This document shows, one piece after another, positions 36,101 to 45,355 of a stretch of 64,000 nt of DNA. Both the position numbers and the translations under genes were made by a program. The notes below the pieces were generated by a model, which worked only from the letters and a program-made list of their open reading frames with translations, ran no database searches and was not told where the DNA came from. Each line of letters opens with the position of its first letter. Positions within the stretch are counted from its first letter, which is position 1. The stretch is from Sinorhizobium terangae (GTDB lineage Bacteria > Pseudomonadota > Alphaproteobacteria > Rhizobiales > Rhizobiaceae), in contig NZ_CP121659.1 of assembly GCF_029714365.1 (NCBI RefSeq), positions 3,116,001 to 3,180,000 of the forward strand, given 5' to 3'.

Positions 36101-37405
36101 CTAGTCCAGCGTGAACACGCCCTCCCACGCCCGCTCCAGCATTTCCAGCGAAGCCGCCTTCGGCATCGCGTTGAAGTCGCAATAGGACCCGATGAAATCC
36201 AAGAGGTACTTCGGGTGGTAACAGGACGCGAGCGACGCGCCGCTGTACTTGCGCTCATAGAACAGGTGCAAATCACTGACCTTTATCTCTACCGCGACTT
36301 CGCGCGCATAAGACTCGAAGATCCGGATATATTCCTGCCGCGACGGGTTATTCACAAATATCTTGTATTTCAGGCGCCGCAGGCCCGCCTCGTCGGAGAG
36401 ATCCTTCGGAGCGATATTGGTCGAGAAGACCACAAGCTCGTCGAACGGAACCTTGAACTTCTTGCCCGTATGCAGCGTAAGAAAGTCATATCCGCGCTCG
36501 AGCGGCACGATCCAGCGGTTGATCAGTGCTTGCGGCAGCACCTGCTGGCGGCCGAAATCGTCGATGATGAACACCCCTCCCGAGGCCTTGAGGTGCAGCG
36601 GAGCCTCGTAGACGTTCGACCCGTCGCTGAAGGCCAAATCGAGGAGGTCGAGTGTCAGTTCGCCGCCGGTCTTGATCACCGGCCGCCGGCATTCGACCCA
36701 TCGCTGGTCGCCCTTGGGATACGGATTTCCCGAAGCCTCGGAGACGGGCTGGTGCACGGCCTCGTCGTAGAAGCTGATCACGAAGCCGCCGACCTCGATT
36801 GCGTAGGGCACCCAGATCGTCTGGAGAAACAGCCGCGCGGAGCGTTCGGCGATGCTGGTCTTGCCATTGCCCGGCGGTCCGTAGAGCAGGATCGACTGAC
36901 CCGAATTCATCGCCGGACCAAGCTTCTCGACAAGCGACGGTGACAGCACCAGCCCCTTGAGACTCTCGGTCAATCGGTCCTGGGTCACGCGCTCGTGGTG
37001 GATCGACTGCACTTCGAGTTGCCGGCAGAAGGCATCGAGCGACACCGGCGCCGGCCCGACATATTGCGACTGCCGCAATGCCGCCTGGGCATATTCGCGG
37101 CCCTTCGTCGAAAGCGCGTAGCGGATGTCGGACTTGACGTCTTCGCCGGCGAGCCCTCTTGCTTCAAGGAAGGCAAGCTTTACCAGTTCCTTGACCAGCA
37201 AGTTGACGACCGCCTTTGGCAATTTCATCCGGGCGGAGAGATGCGACGGGGTGACGGTGTCCTGCTCGGCTGCGCATTTTGCCGCCAGGCGCAGCATGAA
37301 GGACAGTTCAAGACCGGTTTCCTCCACAGCCGTCGGCGCGAGCGGCATTCGGGGATCGAGCGTCAGCACGGAGTCTTCGCGGACTTGATCGGGCGAATAG
37401 TGCAT
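36101..37405 (-). CDS. Winged-helix/AAA+ ATPase of the Tad locus
   Basis: The 434-residue protein joins a winged-helix-like N-terminal region (about residues 45-110: HLSARMKLPKAVVNLLVKEL, then YALSTKGREYAQAAL) to a AAA+ domain. Walker A is GPPGNGKTS near residue 177, Walker B is GGVFIIDDFGR near 283, and sensor-1 Asn is in VVFSTNIAP. It resembles MoxR/DnaA-like AAA+ proteins rather than the TadA/CpaF secretion ATPase, which is present separately. It is 14 bases downstream of tadC, so it is expressed with the pilus genes. A regulatory or remodelling role is likely but unproven. Confidence 0.8.
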   Translation of the reverse strand: MHYSPDQVREDSVLTLDPRMPLAPTAVEETGLELSFMLRLAAKCAAEQDTVTPSHLSARMKLPKAVVNLLVKELVKLAFLEARGLAGEDVKSDIRYALSTKGREYAQAALRQSQYVGPAPVSLDAFCRQLEVQSIHHERVTQDRLTESLKGLVLSPSLVEKLGPAMNSGQSILLYGPPGNGKTSIAERSARLFLQTIWVPYAIEVGGFVISFYDEAVHQPVSEASGNPYPKGDQRWVECRRPVIKTGGELTLDLLDLAFSDGSNVYEAPLHLKASGGVFIIDDFGRQQVLPQALINRWIVPLERGYDFLTLHTGKKFKVPFDELVVFSTNIAPKDLSDEAGLRRLKYKIFVNNPSRQEYIRIFESYAREVAVEIKVSDLHLFYERKYSGASLASCYHPKYLLDFIGSYCDFNAMPKAASLEMLERAWEGVFTLD

Positions 37406-37419
37406 GGAGACCTCGCTGT

Positions 37420-38367
37420 TTATCCGCCGGGCTTGAGGCCGGTGAGAACACTAACGACACGCATGACGATGGGAACGAGCACGATGATGAGGCTCACCGG
37501 AAACAGAAAGGCGCCGAGCGGCAGCAGCATCTTGATCGGCAAGGCATTGGCCTTCTCCTCGGCCCGCACGACACGAAGGTCGCGTATTTCCTTGCTGTAG
37601 ACACGCAGCGTCTGGGTCACGCTGGTTCCCAGTTCCTCCGACTGGCGGAAGAGCACGGAAAGCGCCCGCGCCTCGTCGATCCGCAATCGCGCGGCAAGAT
37701 TGGCCAGGGCCTCGCGCAGCCGGCGTCCGCCCCGCACTTCCAGCATCATGATCGAGAGATGCAGGCCGAAATCCTTGCGCTTGTCGACGAATTCGCGGGC
37801 GACGCGGTTGGCCGCCGCTTCGAGGCTCATGCCCGCATCGAGGCAGACGATCAGCATGTCCATGAAATCGGGAAACAGGCGGCGATATTCCCGCTCCTTC
37901 GCGTCACCGCGCCGGTCGATATAGATGTTGACCAGGACAAAGGCGATGCCGGCCGCAAACATCGCCATCACGAGGATAGCGAGTTGCGACAATTCGGGAA
38001 GGAAGCGGCCGAGAGCCCAGACCGTTACCGCCACGATGCCGAAGCATATGACGGCGCGGATGACCTGAAATACCGTCACCGCGCTGGCGCTGAAATAGCC
38101 GGCACGGATCAGCCGGTTCTGGGTGGAGTTCGCGTTCGTGTCACGTCGGGTGATCTCGAAGTAGCGGCGGATCAGGCGGTTTTCCGCCTCGCCGAGATCG
38201 GCGATCGCGGCGTCTCCCAACTGGAATTCCTCGCCGCCCGCCTTCGCGCTCGTCTCGGACAGCCGGACGCCGACTTCGCGCCGCCGGAAGATCAGTTCGG
38301 ACGCCGCGCCTGAAAAGATCAGCACCGAGAAGAAGACGATGAAGTAGATCCCGTACTCGCTCGACAT
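37420..38367 (-). CDS. tadC: Tad pilus inner-membrane platform protein TadC
   Basis: TadC forms the inner-membrane platform of the Tad pilus together with TadB. From ATG 38367 (MSSEYGIYFIVFF) it has 315 residues, a T2SSF domain (DMLIVCLDAGMSLEAAANRVAREF near residues 185-208, then LGTSVTQTLRVYSKEIRD) and several membrane helices at both ends. A longer frame to 38460 overlaps tadB and is rejected. It starts seven bases after the tadB stop, indicating coupling. Confidence 0.92.
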   Translation of the reverse strand: MSSEYGIYFIVFFSVLIFSGAASELIFRRREVGVRLSETSAKAGGEEFQLGDAAIADLGEAENRLIRRYFEITRRDTNANSTQNRLIRAGYFSASAVTVFQVIRAVICFGIVAVTVWALGRFLPELSQLAILVMAMFAAGIAFVLVNIYIDRRGDAKEREYRRLFPDFMDMLIVCLDAGMSLEAAANRVAREFVDKRKDFGLHLSIMMLEVRGGRRLREALANLAARLRIDEARALSVLFRQSEELGTSVTQTLRVYSKEIRDLRVVRAEEKANALPIKMLLPLGAFLFPVSLIIVLVPIVMRVVSVLTGLKPGG

Positions 38368-38374
38368 CGCCGCC

Positions 38375-39328
38375 TCAGTACTCGAAGTTGACCATCTTGT
38401 AGAGAATGACATTGCCGATCGCCATGGTGACAAGCAGCACGCTGACGACGATCGATCCATAGCCGCTGTCCCAGACAGGATCGAAATAGGTCGGCGAGAG
38501 CGCCTTGATCATGGCGTAAAGCAGGAACGGATAGAGCGACATGAAGATCGCGGTGATCCGCCCTTCCGACGAGATCGCCTTGACCTTGGCCTTCAGCATC
38601 GACCGGTCGCGCAAGGTCTTCGAAAGGTTCTGCAGGATTTCGACGAGATTGCCGCCGGTCCCGGCCTGCACGCTGAGCGAGATCGCCAAAAGGTTCAGGT
38701 CCTCGACACCCACGCGGTCGGAAAGGTTGACGAGCGCGTCGTCAAGCGTCACGCCATAGGTCAGCTCGTCCGACAGAAGGCCAAACTCGCTGCCGACCGG
38801 ATCGGGCATTTCACGCGCAACGAGGGCGATCGCCGCCGGCAGCGGATGCCCGGCCGCAAGGCTTCGGTTGGCCACGTCGAGCGCCTCGGGAAGCTTTTCC
38901 GTAAATTTGCGCATGCGGCTCGCCCGTGCCCGCCAGACGACAAGTACGGGAATAAGGAATGAGACCGCGAGAAAGACCGGGATCCGGACCAGGTTGCTCG
39001 GCACGAGGAACTGGACAACCAGCCAGACGAGGATCGCGCCGGCGATCGTATAGAGCGCAAACCGCTTGGCATCGAACTTGATGCCGGACTGGGTGTAGAG
39101 CTGCCTCAGCCGCTGCATTACGGGAAGCGATCGCCAGTTCTCGCCGGCACCGCGCTCCTTCAGCATGTCTCGGTAGGCCTTGCCGTGATCCTCACTCCCA
39201 TCGAGCAGGCTCAGGCGACGGTTCACCGTCTTGTGGCGTTCGGATGTCCGGAAATAGCCGCGCAGAAGGGCTTCGGCGGAGATCAGCGCCGCGATGAACA
39301 CGGCGGCGTAAAGCAGGACGAGCGTCAT
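38375..39328 (-). CDS. tadB: Tad pilus inner-membrane platform protein TadB
   Basis: The 317-residue protein has N-terminal membrane helices, a T2SSF domain (EALDVANRSLAAGHPLPAAIALVAREM near residue 148, then AGTGGNLVEILQNLSKTLRDR) and C-terminal helices. The motif G-T-G-G-N-L in the second half is typical of T2SSF platform proteins. It overlaps cpaF by four bases (ATGA) and precedes tadC, the standard tadA-B-C order. It anchors the assembly ATPase to the membrane. Confidence 0.93.
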   Translation of the reverse strand: MTLVLLYAAVFIAALISAEALLRGYFRTSERHKTVNRRLSLLDGSEDHGKAYRDMLKERGAGENWRSLPVMQRLRQLYTQSGIKFDAKRFALYTIAGAILVWLVVQFLVPSNLVRIPVFLAVSFLIPVLVVWRARASRMRKFTEKLPEALDVANRSLAAGHPLPAAIALVAREMPDPVGSEFGLLSDELTYGVTLDDALVNLSDRVGVEDLNLLAISLSVQAGTGGNLVEILQNLSKTLRDRSMLKAKVKAISSEGRITAIFMSLYPFLLYAMIKALSPTYFDPVWDSGYGSIVVSVLLVTMAIGNVILYKMVNFEY

Positions 39329-40779
39329 GACTGGGCGGGCCCCGTTTGCAATGGTCTGCCGGGCTCGAAGATCGCTGCGGGCACCGCAATCCCGACTTCG
39401 GCGAATTCCTCGATAAAGCGCGGGCGCAGGCCCGTTGCGCGGAACTCGCCCTGGATGCGGCCATCCTCTCCCGTCCCGGTTTTCTTGAAGCGCATGATTT
39501 CCTGCATCTGGACGACGTCGCCCTCCATGCCGGTGATCTCGGAAATCGAGACGATCCTGCGGCTGCCGTCGCTCAGACGCTGTACCTGAACGATGAGTGT
39601 GATGGCGGAGGCTATCTGCGAGCGGATGCTGAGCTGCGACATCGGCATGCCGGCCATGCCCACCATCTGTTCCAGTCGCCCGACGGCATCGCGCGGGGTG
39701 TTGGCATGGATGGTCGTCATCGATCCTTCGTGGCCGGTGTTCATCGCTTGCAGCATGTCAAACGCTTCCTCGCCGCGCACTTCGCCGACGATGATGCGGT
39801 CGGGCCGCATGCGCAGTGCGTTTTTCAGGAGCTCGCGCTGACGAACCTCGTTGCGGCCGTCAAGCGTCGGCGGCCGGGTTTCCATCCGGCCGACATGCGG
39901 CTGCTGGAGCTGCAGTTCGGCCGCATCCTCGATGGTGATCAGACGCTCGGCCGGCGAAATCTGCGACGAAAGAGCATTGAGCAGCGTCGTCTTGCCCGAA
40001 CCGGTGCCGCCCGAAATGATCATCGACACCTTGCCCTTGACCGCAGCGCTCAGGAGGATGCGCATGGCGTTCGCCATTGCGCCGTTTTCGACGAGGCGCT
40101 CCAGCGTCAGCGGCTTGCGGGTGAACTTGCGGATCGAAACCAGCGGGCCGTCGACCGAGATCGGCCGGATCGCCACGTTGACACGCGATCCATCCTTGAG
40201 GCGGGCATCGACCATCGGCGTCGATTCATCGACACGGCGGCCGACAGCCGAGACGATCTTGTTGATCACCCGCAGCAGGTGATCCTCGTCCTTGAAGCGG
40301 ACCGCGGTGCTCTCGAGCCTGCCGCGACGCTCCACATAGACACTCTTGTGGCCGTTGATCAGGATGTCGGCGATGGTCTCGTCGGCGAGCAGCGGCTCGA
40401 TCGGCCCGAGGCCGAGCATCTCGTCGGTGATGTCGCGGATCAGGTCATTGATCTCCACGGCGTTCAGAGGAAAATTGTTGCGCCGGATATAGTCCTTGAC
40501 GAGCGGCCTGATCTCGGTGGCGATCTCTTCGTTGTCGAGCGTGTCGAGAATGCCGAGGTTGATCCGGTCGAGCAGATAGCGGTGCAGGTTGACGCGTTCG
40601 GCCACCATGTCCCGGCCGAGCGATGCATCCTCGGCCACGGCATCCGCCGCTGCGGCCTGAGGCGCCGGGGCAGCCGTGTTCGCGGCCGGGCCGGCGGGAA
40701 GGACATCGGCGCTTTTCGGCTCGTCGGGCTCCTCCGGCTGCGGCTGCTTGTAGAAACGTCCCATGAACCCGGTTGCCAT
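39325..40779 (-). CDS. cpaF: Tad pilus assembly ATPase CpaF/TadA
   Basis: CpaF powers extension (and probably retraction) of Flp pili. The 484-residue protein has a variable Ala/Pro-rich N-terminus, then the N-terminal domain (NNFPLNAVEINDLIRDITDE) and the ATPase core with Walker A GGTGSGKTTLLNAL (about residue 268), the Asp box RLITIEDAAEL, Walker B (DRIIVGEVRGEEAFDMLQAM) and the His box GHEGSMTTIHANTPRDAVGRLE. These are hallmarks of type IV secretion/pilus ATPases. The start could be Met1 or Met6 (MGRFYKQPQ). Confidence 0.95.
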   Translation of the reverse strand: MATGFMGRFYKQPQPEEPDEPKSADVLPAGPAANTAAPAPQAAAADAVAEDASLGRDMVAERVNLHRYLLDRINLGILDTLDNEEIATEIRPLVKDYIRRNNFPLNAVEINDLIRDITDEMLGLGPIEPLLADETIADILINGHKSVYVERRGRLESTAVRFKDEDHLLRVINKIVSAVGRRVDESTPMVDARLKDGSRVNVAIRPISVDGPLVSIRKFTRKPLTLERLVENGAMANAMRILLSAAVKGKVSMIISGGTGSGKTTLLNALSSQISPAERLITIEDAAELQLQQPHVGRMETRPPTLDGRNEVRQRELLKNALRMRPDRIIVGEVRGEEAFDMLQAMNTGHEGSMTTIHANTPRDAVGRLEQMVGMAGMPMSQLSIRSQIASAITLIVQVQRLSDGSRRIVSISEITGMEGDVVQMQEIMRFKKTGTGEDGRIQGEFRATGLRPRFIEEFAEVGIAVPAAIFEPGRPLQTGPAQS

Positions 40780-40799
40780 CAGCCTTTCACTCCGTTCGA

Positions 40800-41402
40800 C
40801 TATTTCACGATCACCGTGGTTCCGACTTTCACCCGGTCATAGAGATCGATGACGTCGGCATTGCTCATGCGGAAGCATCCGGAGGAGGCAAAATCGCCGA
40901 CCGTTGACTGCTCGTTGGTCCCGTGAATGCGATAGAGCGTGTCGGCCCTTCCCCGGTAGAGATAGATCCCGCGCGCGCCCATCGGATTGAGCGGGCCGGC
41001 CGGCACGAGTTCGGGTAGCCCTGCCACCCTCGCCTTCATCTCGGCTGGCGGACGCCAGTCGGGCCATTCGGCCTTTCGGCCGACCTTCACGACGCCGCTC
41101 CAGCGGAAGCCGTCGCGGCCGACGCCGATCCTGTAGCGGATCGCACGGTTGCCGGAGACGACGAGATCGAGCGTGCGGTTGTCGCTGACGATGACGATCG
41201 TCCCGGCCGGGTATTTCTGCTCCGCGGTCACCACGGTGCCGGTTGCCGGTCCCAGGCTTCGCGGCACGAGGCCGGTCGCCAGAACCGTGGCCGGGGAGGC
41301 GATAAGCGCGAGCGCGGCTGCCACGAAGATCGCCCGCAGAGGCGCTCCGGCCGTCCGTTGCTCCGGCGTTTGTGCGCTGGTCGCCCGGATGCGTAGGATC
41401 AT
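40800..41402 (-). CDS. YkuD-type L,D-transpeptidase in the Tad locus
   Basis: The 200-residue enzyme has an N-terminal hydrophobic signal or anchor (about residues 22-42) and a YkuD catalytic domain. The active-site pattern is intact: HGTNEQSTVG followed by SSGCFRM, giving His and the nucleophilic Cys (about residue 178). Such enzymes form 3-3 cross-links in peptidoglycan or attach proteins to it. The gene sits between cpaE (four-base overlap) and cpaF, so it is translated with pilus genes and may open or reinforce the wall around the secretin. It is not part of the textbook tad gene set. Confidence 0.88.
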   Translation of the reverse strand: MILRIRATSAQTPEQRTAGAPLRAIFVAAALALIASPATVLATGLVPRSLGPATGTVVTAEQKYPAGTIVIVSDNRTLDLVVSGNRAIRYRIGVGRDGFRWSGVVKVGRKAEWPDWRPPAEMKARVAGLPELVPAGPLNPMGARGIYLYRGRADTLYRIHGTNEQSTVGDFASSGCFRMSNADVIDLYDRVKVGTTVIVK

Positions 41403-42541
41403 CGGACAAGCGCTCCGAGCTTGTTGACAGCCTTGCAGAAGCCGGAGCGCGCGTTCACCTCGAAGGGCAGCACGCCGCGGTTCAGCGCTTCACTCAGCGT
41501 GTCCCAGTCATAGGCAACGATGTGCGCGCGCGTGTCCTTGAAGACCTTGTCCACCTGCTGCCGGCGCACGCCAAGGCTGAAGAGCTTGGTGCGGTATTTG
41601 TTGATAACGACGAAGATCGAGTCCGCATTGCCGCGCAGCCGCACCAGGTTGAGGAAGAGGTCCTTCGCCTGGTGGAGTGCCGGGATCGTCATTTCGGTCA
41701 CGATGTAGACGCTGTTGACGGACGAAAGCACGTCGCTTTTCCACGGCGTCTCGTAATGCGGCATGTCGATGACCGTGTGGTCGCTCTCGAAAGCCGCGAC
41801 GTCCAGCATGCGCAACACCAGTTCGGCCCCCTTGGCCGCGAGCAGCACCGAGGGCTGCTTGAACGACAGCAGGGAAAAGCCGCCCGAGTGACGCTTGCGC
41901 ACCAGGTCGATGAATTCGAGATCGACGCGCGACGGATTGGCGATGACGGGCTTCAGGTCGTAATCGCTGACAAGGTTGAGATAATAGCCGAGCGACCCGG
42001 AGGAAAAGTCCATGTCGAACAGGTCGACGCGCGGCGTGGCATTTTTCATGGGCTGCGCCAGCGCATGGGCGAGCGACGATGAAATGACGCTGGCGCCCGC
42101 GCCGCCCACGGCGGAGACGACCGCGTGAACCCGGCTGTCGGACGCCCCGTTTCCCGGCGCATGCGTCGAGATCATGTCGATCAGCGACCGGCGCTCCAGC
42201 GGCTTCTTCAGCCAATCGTTGCCGTTCAGCCGGAAGAGCAGCCGCAGCATTTCGTTCGGCAGATCTTCCGAGACGACGACGAGCGGAATGTCGCGATGGC
42301 GTCCGCGGAAGGCAAAAAGCTCCGGGCGGTTCAGCATTTCGCCGTTGTCGACATCGAGCACGATCAGATTGAACTGCGTCGGATCGAACCGCGCGGCGTC
42401 ACCCAGCGCCTTCAGCGCCATATGGCGCACCTCGTAACGCGACAGCGAACCGAACGTGTCGAGCATGAAGCTCGCAGCCGCCGCGTCGTCGGAAAGGACA
42501 AGGATCTTGGTGGATGCCACGAAGTTCATATGAGCTGTCAT
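41399..42541 (-). CDS. cpaE: Tad pilus localisation protein CpaE/TadZ
   Basis: The 380-residue protein pairs an atypical receiver-like N-terminal domain (ILVLSDDAAAASFM; FNLIVLDVDNGEML) with a ParA/MinD-type domain. The latter's P-loop is degenerate (SAVGGAGASVISSSLAHALA, lacking the KGGVGKT lysines), as reported for TadZ. It also shows FDMDFSSGSLGYYLNL and HTVIDMPH. TadZ/CpaE marks the cell pole and recruits the pilus machine. It overlaps the L,D-transpeptidase gene by four bases. Confidence 0.9.
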   Translation of the reverse strand: MTAHMNFVASTKILVLSDDAAAASFMLDTFGSLSRYEVRHMALKALGDAARFDPTQFNLIVLDVDNGEMLNRPELFAFRGRHRDIPLVVVSEDLPNEMLRLLFRLNGNDWLKKPLERRSLIDMISTHAPGNGASDSRVHAVVSAVGGAGASVISSSLAHALAQPMKNATPRVDLFDMDFSSGSLGYYLNLVSDYDLKPVIANPSRVDLEFIDLVRKRHSGGFSLLSFKQPSVLLAAKGAELVLRMLDVAAFESDHTVIDMPHYETPWKSDVLSSVNSVYIVTEMTIPALHQAKDLFLNLVRLRGNADSIFVVINKYRTKLFSLGVRRQQVDKVFKDTRAHIVAYDWDTLSEALNRGVLPFEVNARSGFCKAVNKLGALVR

Positions 42542-42568
42542 CTCGCTTTCCCACGCACTATCAAGGGT

Positions 42569-43189
42569 TCAGCAGGTTGAGCACGTCTTCAGGTCTTCCG
42601 TCGTTATCGTCACCGGATGGGCTGGTATGGTGATATCGTCGAGCCCGAGCAGGGCGCCGAGCACGGGCAGGTCGAAGGTGATGTCGCGGACTTCCATACG
42701 CATGGTCAGCACCGCCCCCTCGGGCCGGCCCCAATAGCCGAGGCCTGAGCGCTGATAGGTGACCACCAGATTCTCCGGCTGGATGCGCCAGTTGAGATCG
42801 CAGATGCCCGGACGCGGGTCGCCCGCCGCGCAGTCGCCGTCGCTGCCGGTAACGATCCGGCTCAGCTCGGCGCTGCAGTTCGCAAGAGCCGGGCCGCAAG
42901 TGGAAGAGATCGTCGCATCGTTGGGCGTTGCCGTGCCGTTGTTCACCGGGTCGGCTGCTTCCACCGGAAACGCTGCGTCGAAATCGCTGGTCAGCGGATC
43001 GGAAACAGCCGCCAGTCTCGCGCCATATTGCAGCGCCTTCACCGTCTGGTTCCATTGCGACATGGCATAGCCGAACTCGACGAAGGCCGCGAAGACCAGA
43101 AGCACGATGGGAAAGGTGATCAGCGCCTCGGAGAGCGCGATGCCGCTCTCGTCCTGGCGGAAGCGTACGCGCGGTAGAGAAGTCACCAT
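42569..43189 (-). CDS. tadF: TadE/TadF-type pseudopilin
   Basis: The 206-residue protein starts MVTSLPRVRFRQDESGIALSEALITFP. The SG-IALSEA junction followed by a hydrophobic helix fits the TadE/F prepilin pattern (Gly then hydrophobic residues with Glu at +5). The rest is a periplasmic domain with seven cysteines, ending LKTCSTC. Its ATG (43189) overlaps the stop of the preceding pseudopilin gene. Minor pilins of this kind are processed by CpaA and help to initiate or cap Flp pili. TadE and TadF cannot be separated by sequence here. Confidence 0.85.
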   Translation of the reverse strand: MVTSLPRVRFRQDESGIALSEALITFPIVLLVFAAFVEFGYAMSQWNQTVKALQYGARLAAVSDPLTSDFDAAFPVEAADPVNNGTATPNDATISSTCGPALANCSAELSRIVTGSDGDCAAGDPRPGICDLNWRIQPENLVVTYQRSGLGYWGRPEGAVLTMRMEVRDITFDLPVLGALLGLDDITIPAHPVTITTEDLKTCSTC

Positions 43190-43665
43190 CCCATGTACCT
43201 CTCTTCGTGCGAGGCGTTGATGGTGATCGCATCGATGCCGAGCCAGGCAAAGAACGGAGAGGCTTCGTAGAGATGCGCCGTCTCGATGGTAAACGTCCCG
43301 TCGGCGCCGACCGCATTGACCGTGATGTCGGCAAGATTGGGCCCCCAGCCGGGCACACGCAGCGTCGCGTTCACCGCCGGGCTCTGCGTGCCGTAGAAGG
43401 CGATCAGTTTCGCGGTCGCCTGCGAGCAGGTCGATGTGTAGGTCGGAGACGTCGGCCGGCAGCGCGAGAGATAGCGCCCGGCGTCGCGCAGGCCGGCATC
43501 GATCTGCATGCGCTCCCAGAAGATGTTGCCGAACTCGAGAATACCGGCCGCAAAGAACGTCACGAACGGAACCGCGATCAACGCCTCGGCCAGCACCGCC
43601 CCTTCGTCCCTCGACCAGAAGGAGAAACGGAAGCGGCGACGAATGAAAGCCCCAAGCGCGATCAT
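43183..43665 (-). CDS. tadE: TadE-type pseudopilin
   Basis: The 160-residue protein begins MIALGAFIRRRFRFSFWSRDEGAVLAEALIAVPFVTFF. The EG-AVLAEA junction fits the Flp/TadE prepilin peptidase site with Glu at +5. The C-terminal part is a compact extracytoplasmic domain with a C-R-P...C pair. It overlaps tadG at its start (four bases) and the next pseudopilin at its end (seven bases), so the three are translated together. Confidence 0.87.
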   Translation of the reverse strand: MIALGAFIRRRFRFSFWSRDEGAVLAEALIAVPFVTFFAAGILEFGNIFWERMQIDAGLRDAGRYLSRCRPTSPTYTSTCSQATAKLIAFYGTQSPAVNATLRVPGWGPNLADITVNAVGADGTFTIETAHLYEASPFFAWLGIDAITINASHEERYMGW

Positions 43666-45266
43666 CGGACCAACTCCGCCTCTTCACGCAGGAACTCGTC
43701 GAGCGTGCCGCGACCGCCTTTGCCAGTGATGTCGATCATTTCCAGCGACAGATAGCGCTCGCCACCATCCTTGATCGCGGGCTTGGTCAGGAACATGCGG
43801 GCGAAGGCGACGGCCTGCGTCTCCTTGTGGCCGTTCAGGTGGCCGACGGCGTTTTCGTAACCGCAGTTGACGATGGCGGCGAAAATCTCGCGGCGATCGC
43901 CATAGTCACCACTCGTATAGTTTGAAAGGTCTGGCCCGGTATAGCATTGGCCACCTGTCAAGGGCGCGCCCGTCTCGCCATTTGCCGAGGCGTGATTGAT
44001 GAGAGTGGAATTGTTGAGCTCGTAACGATAGACGTCATAGGCCGATGGCTGCGACGGCGAGCCGGTGGACGACGGGTAGCTGGAATAGTTGCTCAGGATC
44101 GTCCCGACCGAGGGAGCGGCGGTCCCCTGGGCCACGTTCCAATAGGTCCCGTACTGCCAATTGTTGCCGCTGCTGATCTTGCCGCCGGCAAGCGATGTCA
44201 TGGACGCTCCGTAGCCGAGCGGCACGGCCCGGGTAGTGTCGCCGACGGTGCTCCCGGCCATGACCGGGTTGTAGTCGCCGCAGATCTTGTTGGCGCCGCC
44301 CGTTTGCGTCTGGGCGGAGCGCACGTTGCGTGCCGGCCTGTAGCGGCCGTTGTCATGCGCACTCCCGAATGACCCCGAATAGAAGCCGAAGCGCGTATTG
44401 AGCCCCGCCTCGACCGGCCCGGCCATTGCACCGGTCTTCGTCTCCAGCGCGTGTTGCTTGTAGCACACGCCCGGCGAACCCGTGGCCAGCGCTTCAGCCA
44501 GCACGTTCGCGCCATTGCCGTAGGTCCCCAAAAACCCGAAGTTTCCGGGTCCCGGCGCGGACGAGGACGTGCTGTGTAGTTCGATCTGCCGCCCATAAAG
44601 ATTACCGGTCGCGAAATTCGTGTGCAGCGCCTCGATCGCCTGTTCGTTTGCGGCAGCGCTGGTGTTGCCGGGCGGCTCGAACGGATTGCAGATATAGATC
44701 GGCGTCACGTCACAGGCGCTCGCCCGATAGACCGCAACAGCCTCGGCGGAAACATTGATCGTGTCGCGATTGAAGCCGACCGGAAGCGGGAAGATCGTCG
44801 TCATCGCCTGGTCCTTGGCGACAACCCGGGCGTAGGATGCCTCGCTCGCTGTCGTCGCGACCATGGCTGCGGTGATCGCATCGTCGTCGCTCGCGGGAAT
44901 CTCCTTCAGGTACGTGACGGTAACCGTGCTCGCGGCATCATCATCCGCATCATAGGCAACGGTGATGTAGGAGCCGAGCGACATCCCCGTCCCACCGCCG
45001 CCGAAGGCAGCGCTGTTGGCGAGCGCTTCGATTGCCGCGTCGGCTCGGGTGATCGCGTCGTCGCGGCCGTCGAGTTCGCGGGCGCCCGCGAGCGCCATGG
45101 CATCGACGGCGTTCTGGAGGTCGGTGTGCAGGTTGCCGGTGCGGCCGACATCGATGACGAGCAGGGAAAAGCCGAGCAGCAGCGGCATGGAAATCAGCGT
45201 CAGGGCAATGACGTAGCCACGACGATCGTCCCAGAAGCTTTTGATAGCCTTACGCAACATTGGCAT
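43662..45266 (-). CDS. tadG: TadG-type pilus protein
   Basis: The 534-residue protein has the TadG N-terminus: a basic start (MPMLRKAIKSFWDDRRGYVIALT), one transmembrane helix, then DVGRTGNLHTDLQNAVDAMALAGARELDG, a segment shared by TadG proteins. The large remaining domain is rich in Gly, Ser, Thr, Asn and Tyr and is probably exposed in the periplasm or outside. TadG is thought to stabilise or anchor the pilus. It overlaps tadE by four bases and is separated from the small lipoprotein gene by 89 bases without a clear feature. Confidence 0.9.
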   Translation of the reverse strand: MPMLRKAIKSFWDDRRGYVIALTLISMPLLLGFSLLVIDVGRTGNLHTDLQNAVDAMALAGARELDGRDDAITRADAAIEALANSAAFGGGGTGMSLGSYITVAYDADDDAASTVTVTYLKEIPASDDDAITAAMVATTASEASYARVVAKDQAMTTIFPLPVGFNRDTINVSAEAVAVYRASACDVTPIYICNPFEPPGNTSAAANEQAIEALHTNFATGNLYGRQIELHSTSSSAPGPGNFGFLGTYGNGANVLAEALATGSPGVCYKQHALETKTGAMAGPVEAGLNTRFGFYSGSFGSAHDNGRYRPARNVRSAQTQTGGANKICGDYNPVMAGSTVGDTTRAVPLGYGASMTSLAGGKISSGNNWQYGTYWNVAQGTAAPSVGTILSNYSSYPSSTGSPSQPSAYDVYRYELNNSTLINHASANGETGAPLTGGQCYTGPDLSNYTSGDYGDRREIFAAIVNCGYENAVGHLNGHKETQAVAFARMFLTKPAIKDGGERYLSLEMIDITGKGGRGTLDEFLREEAELVR

Positions 45267-45355
45267 GCCCCCCGGATCGCGGCGGTGCGTCCGCCGTGTG
45301 TGCTGTTACATTCCCTTCCGGCGCCCCCGCCGTTCACTCTGTCTTGCGGCCACCG

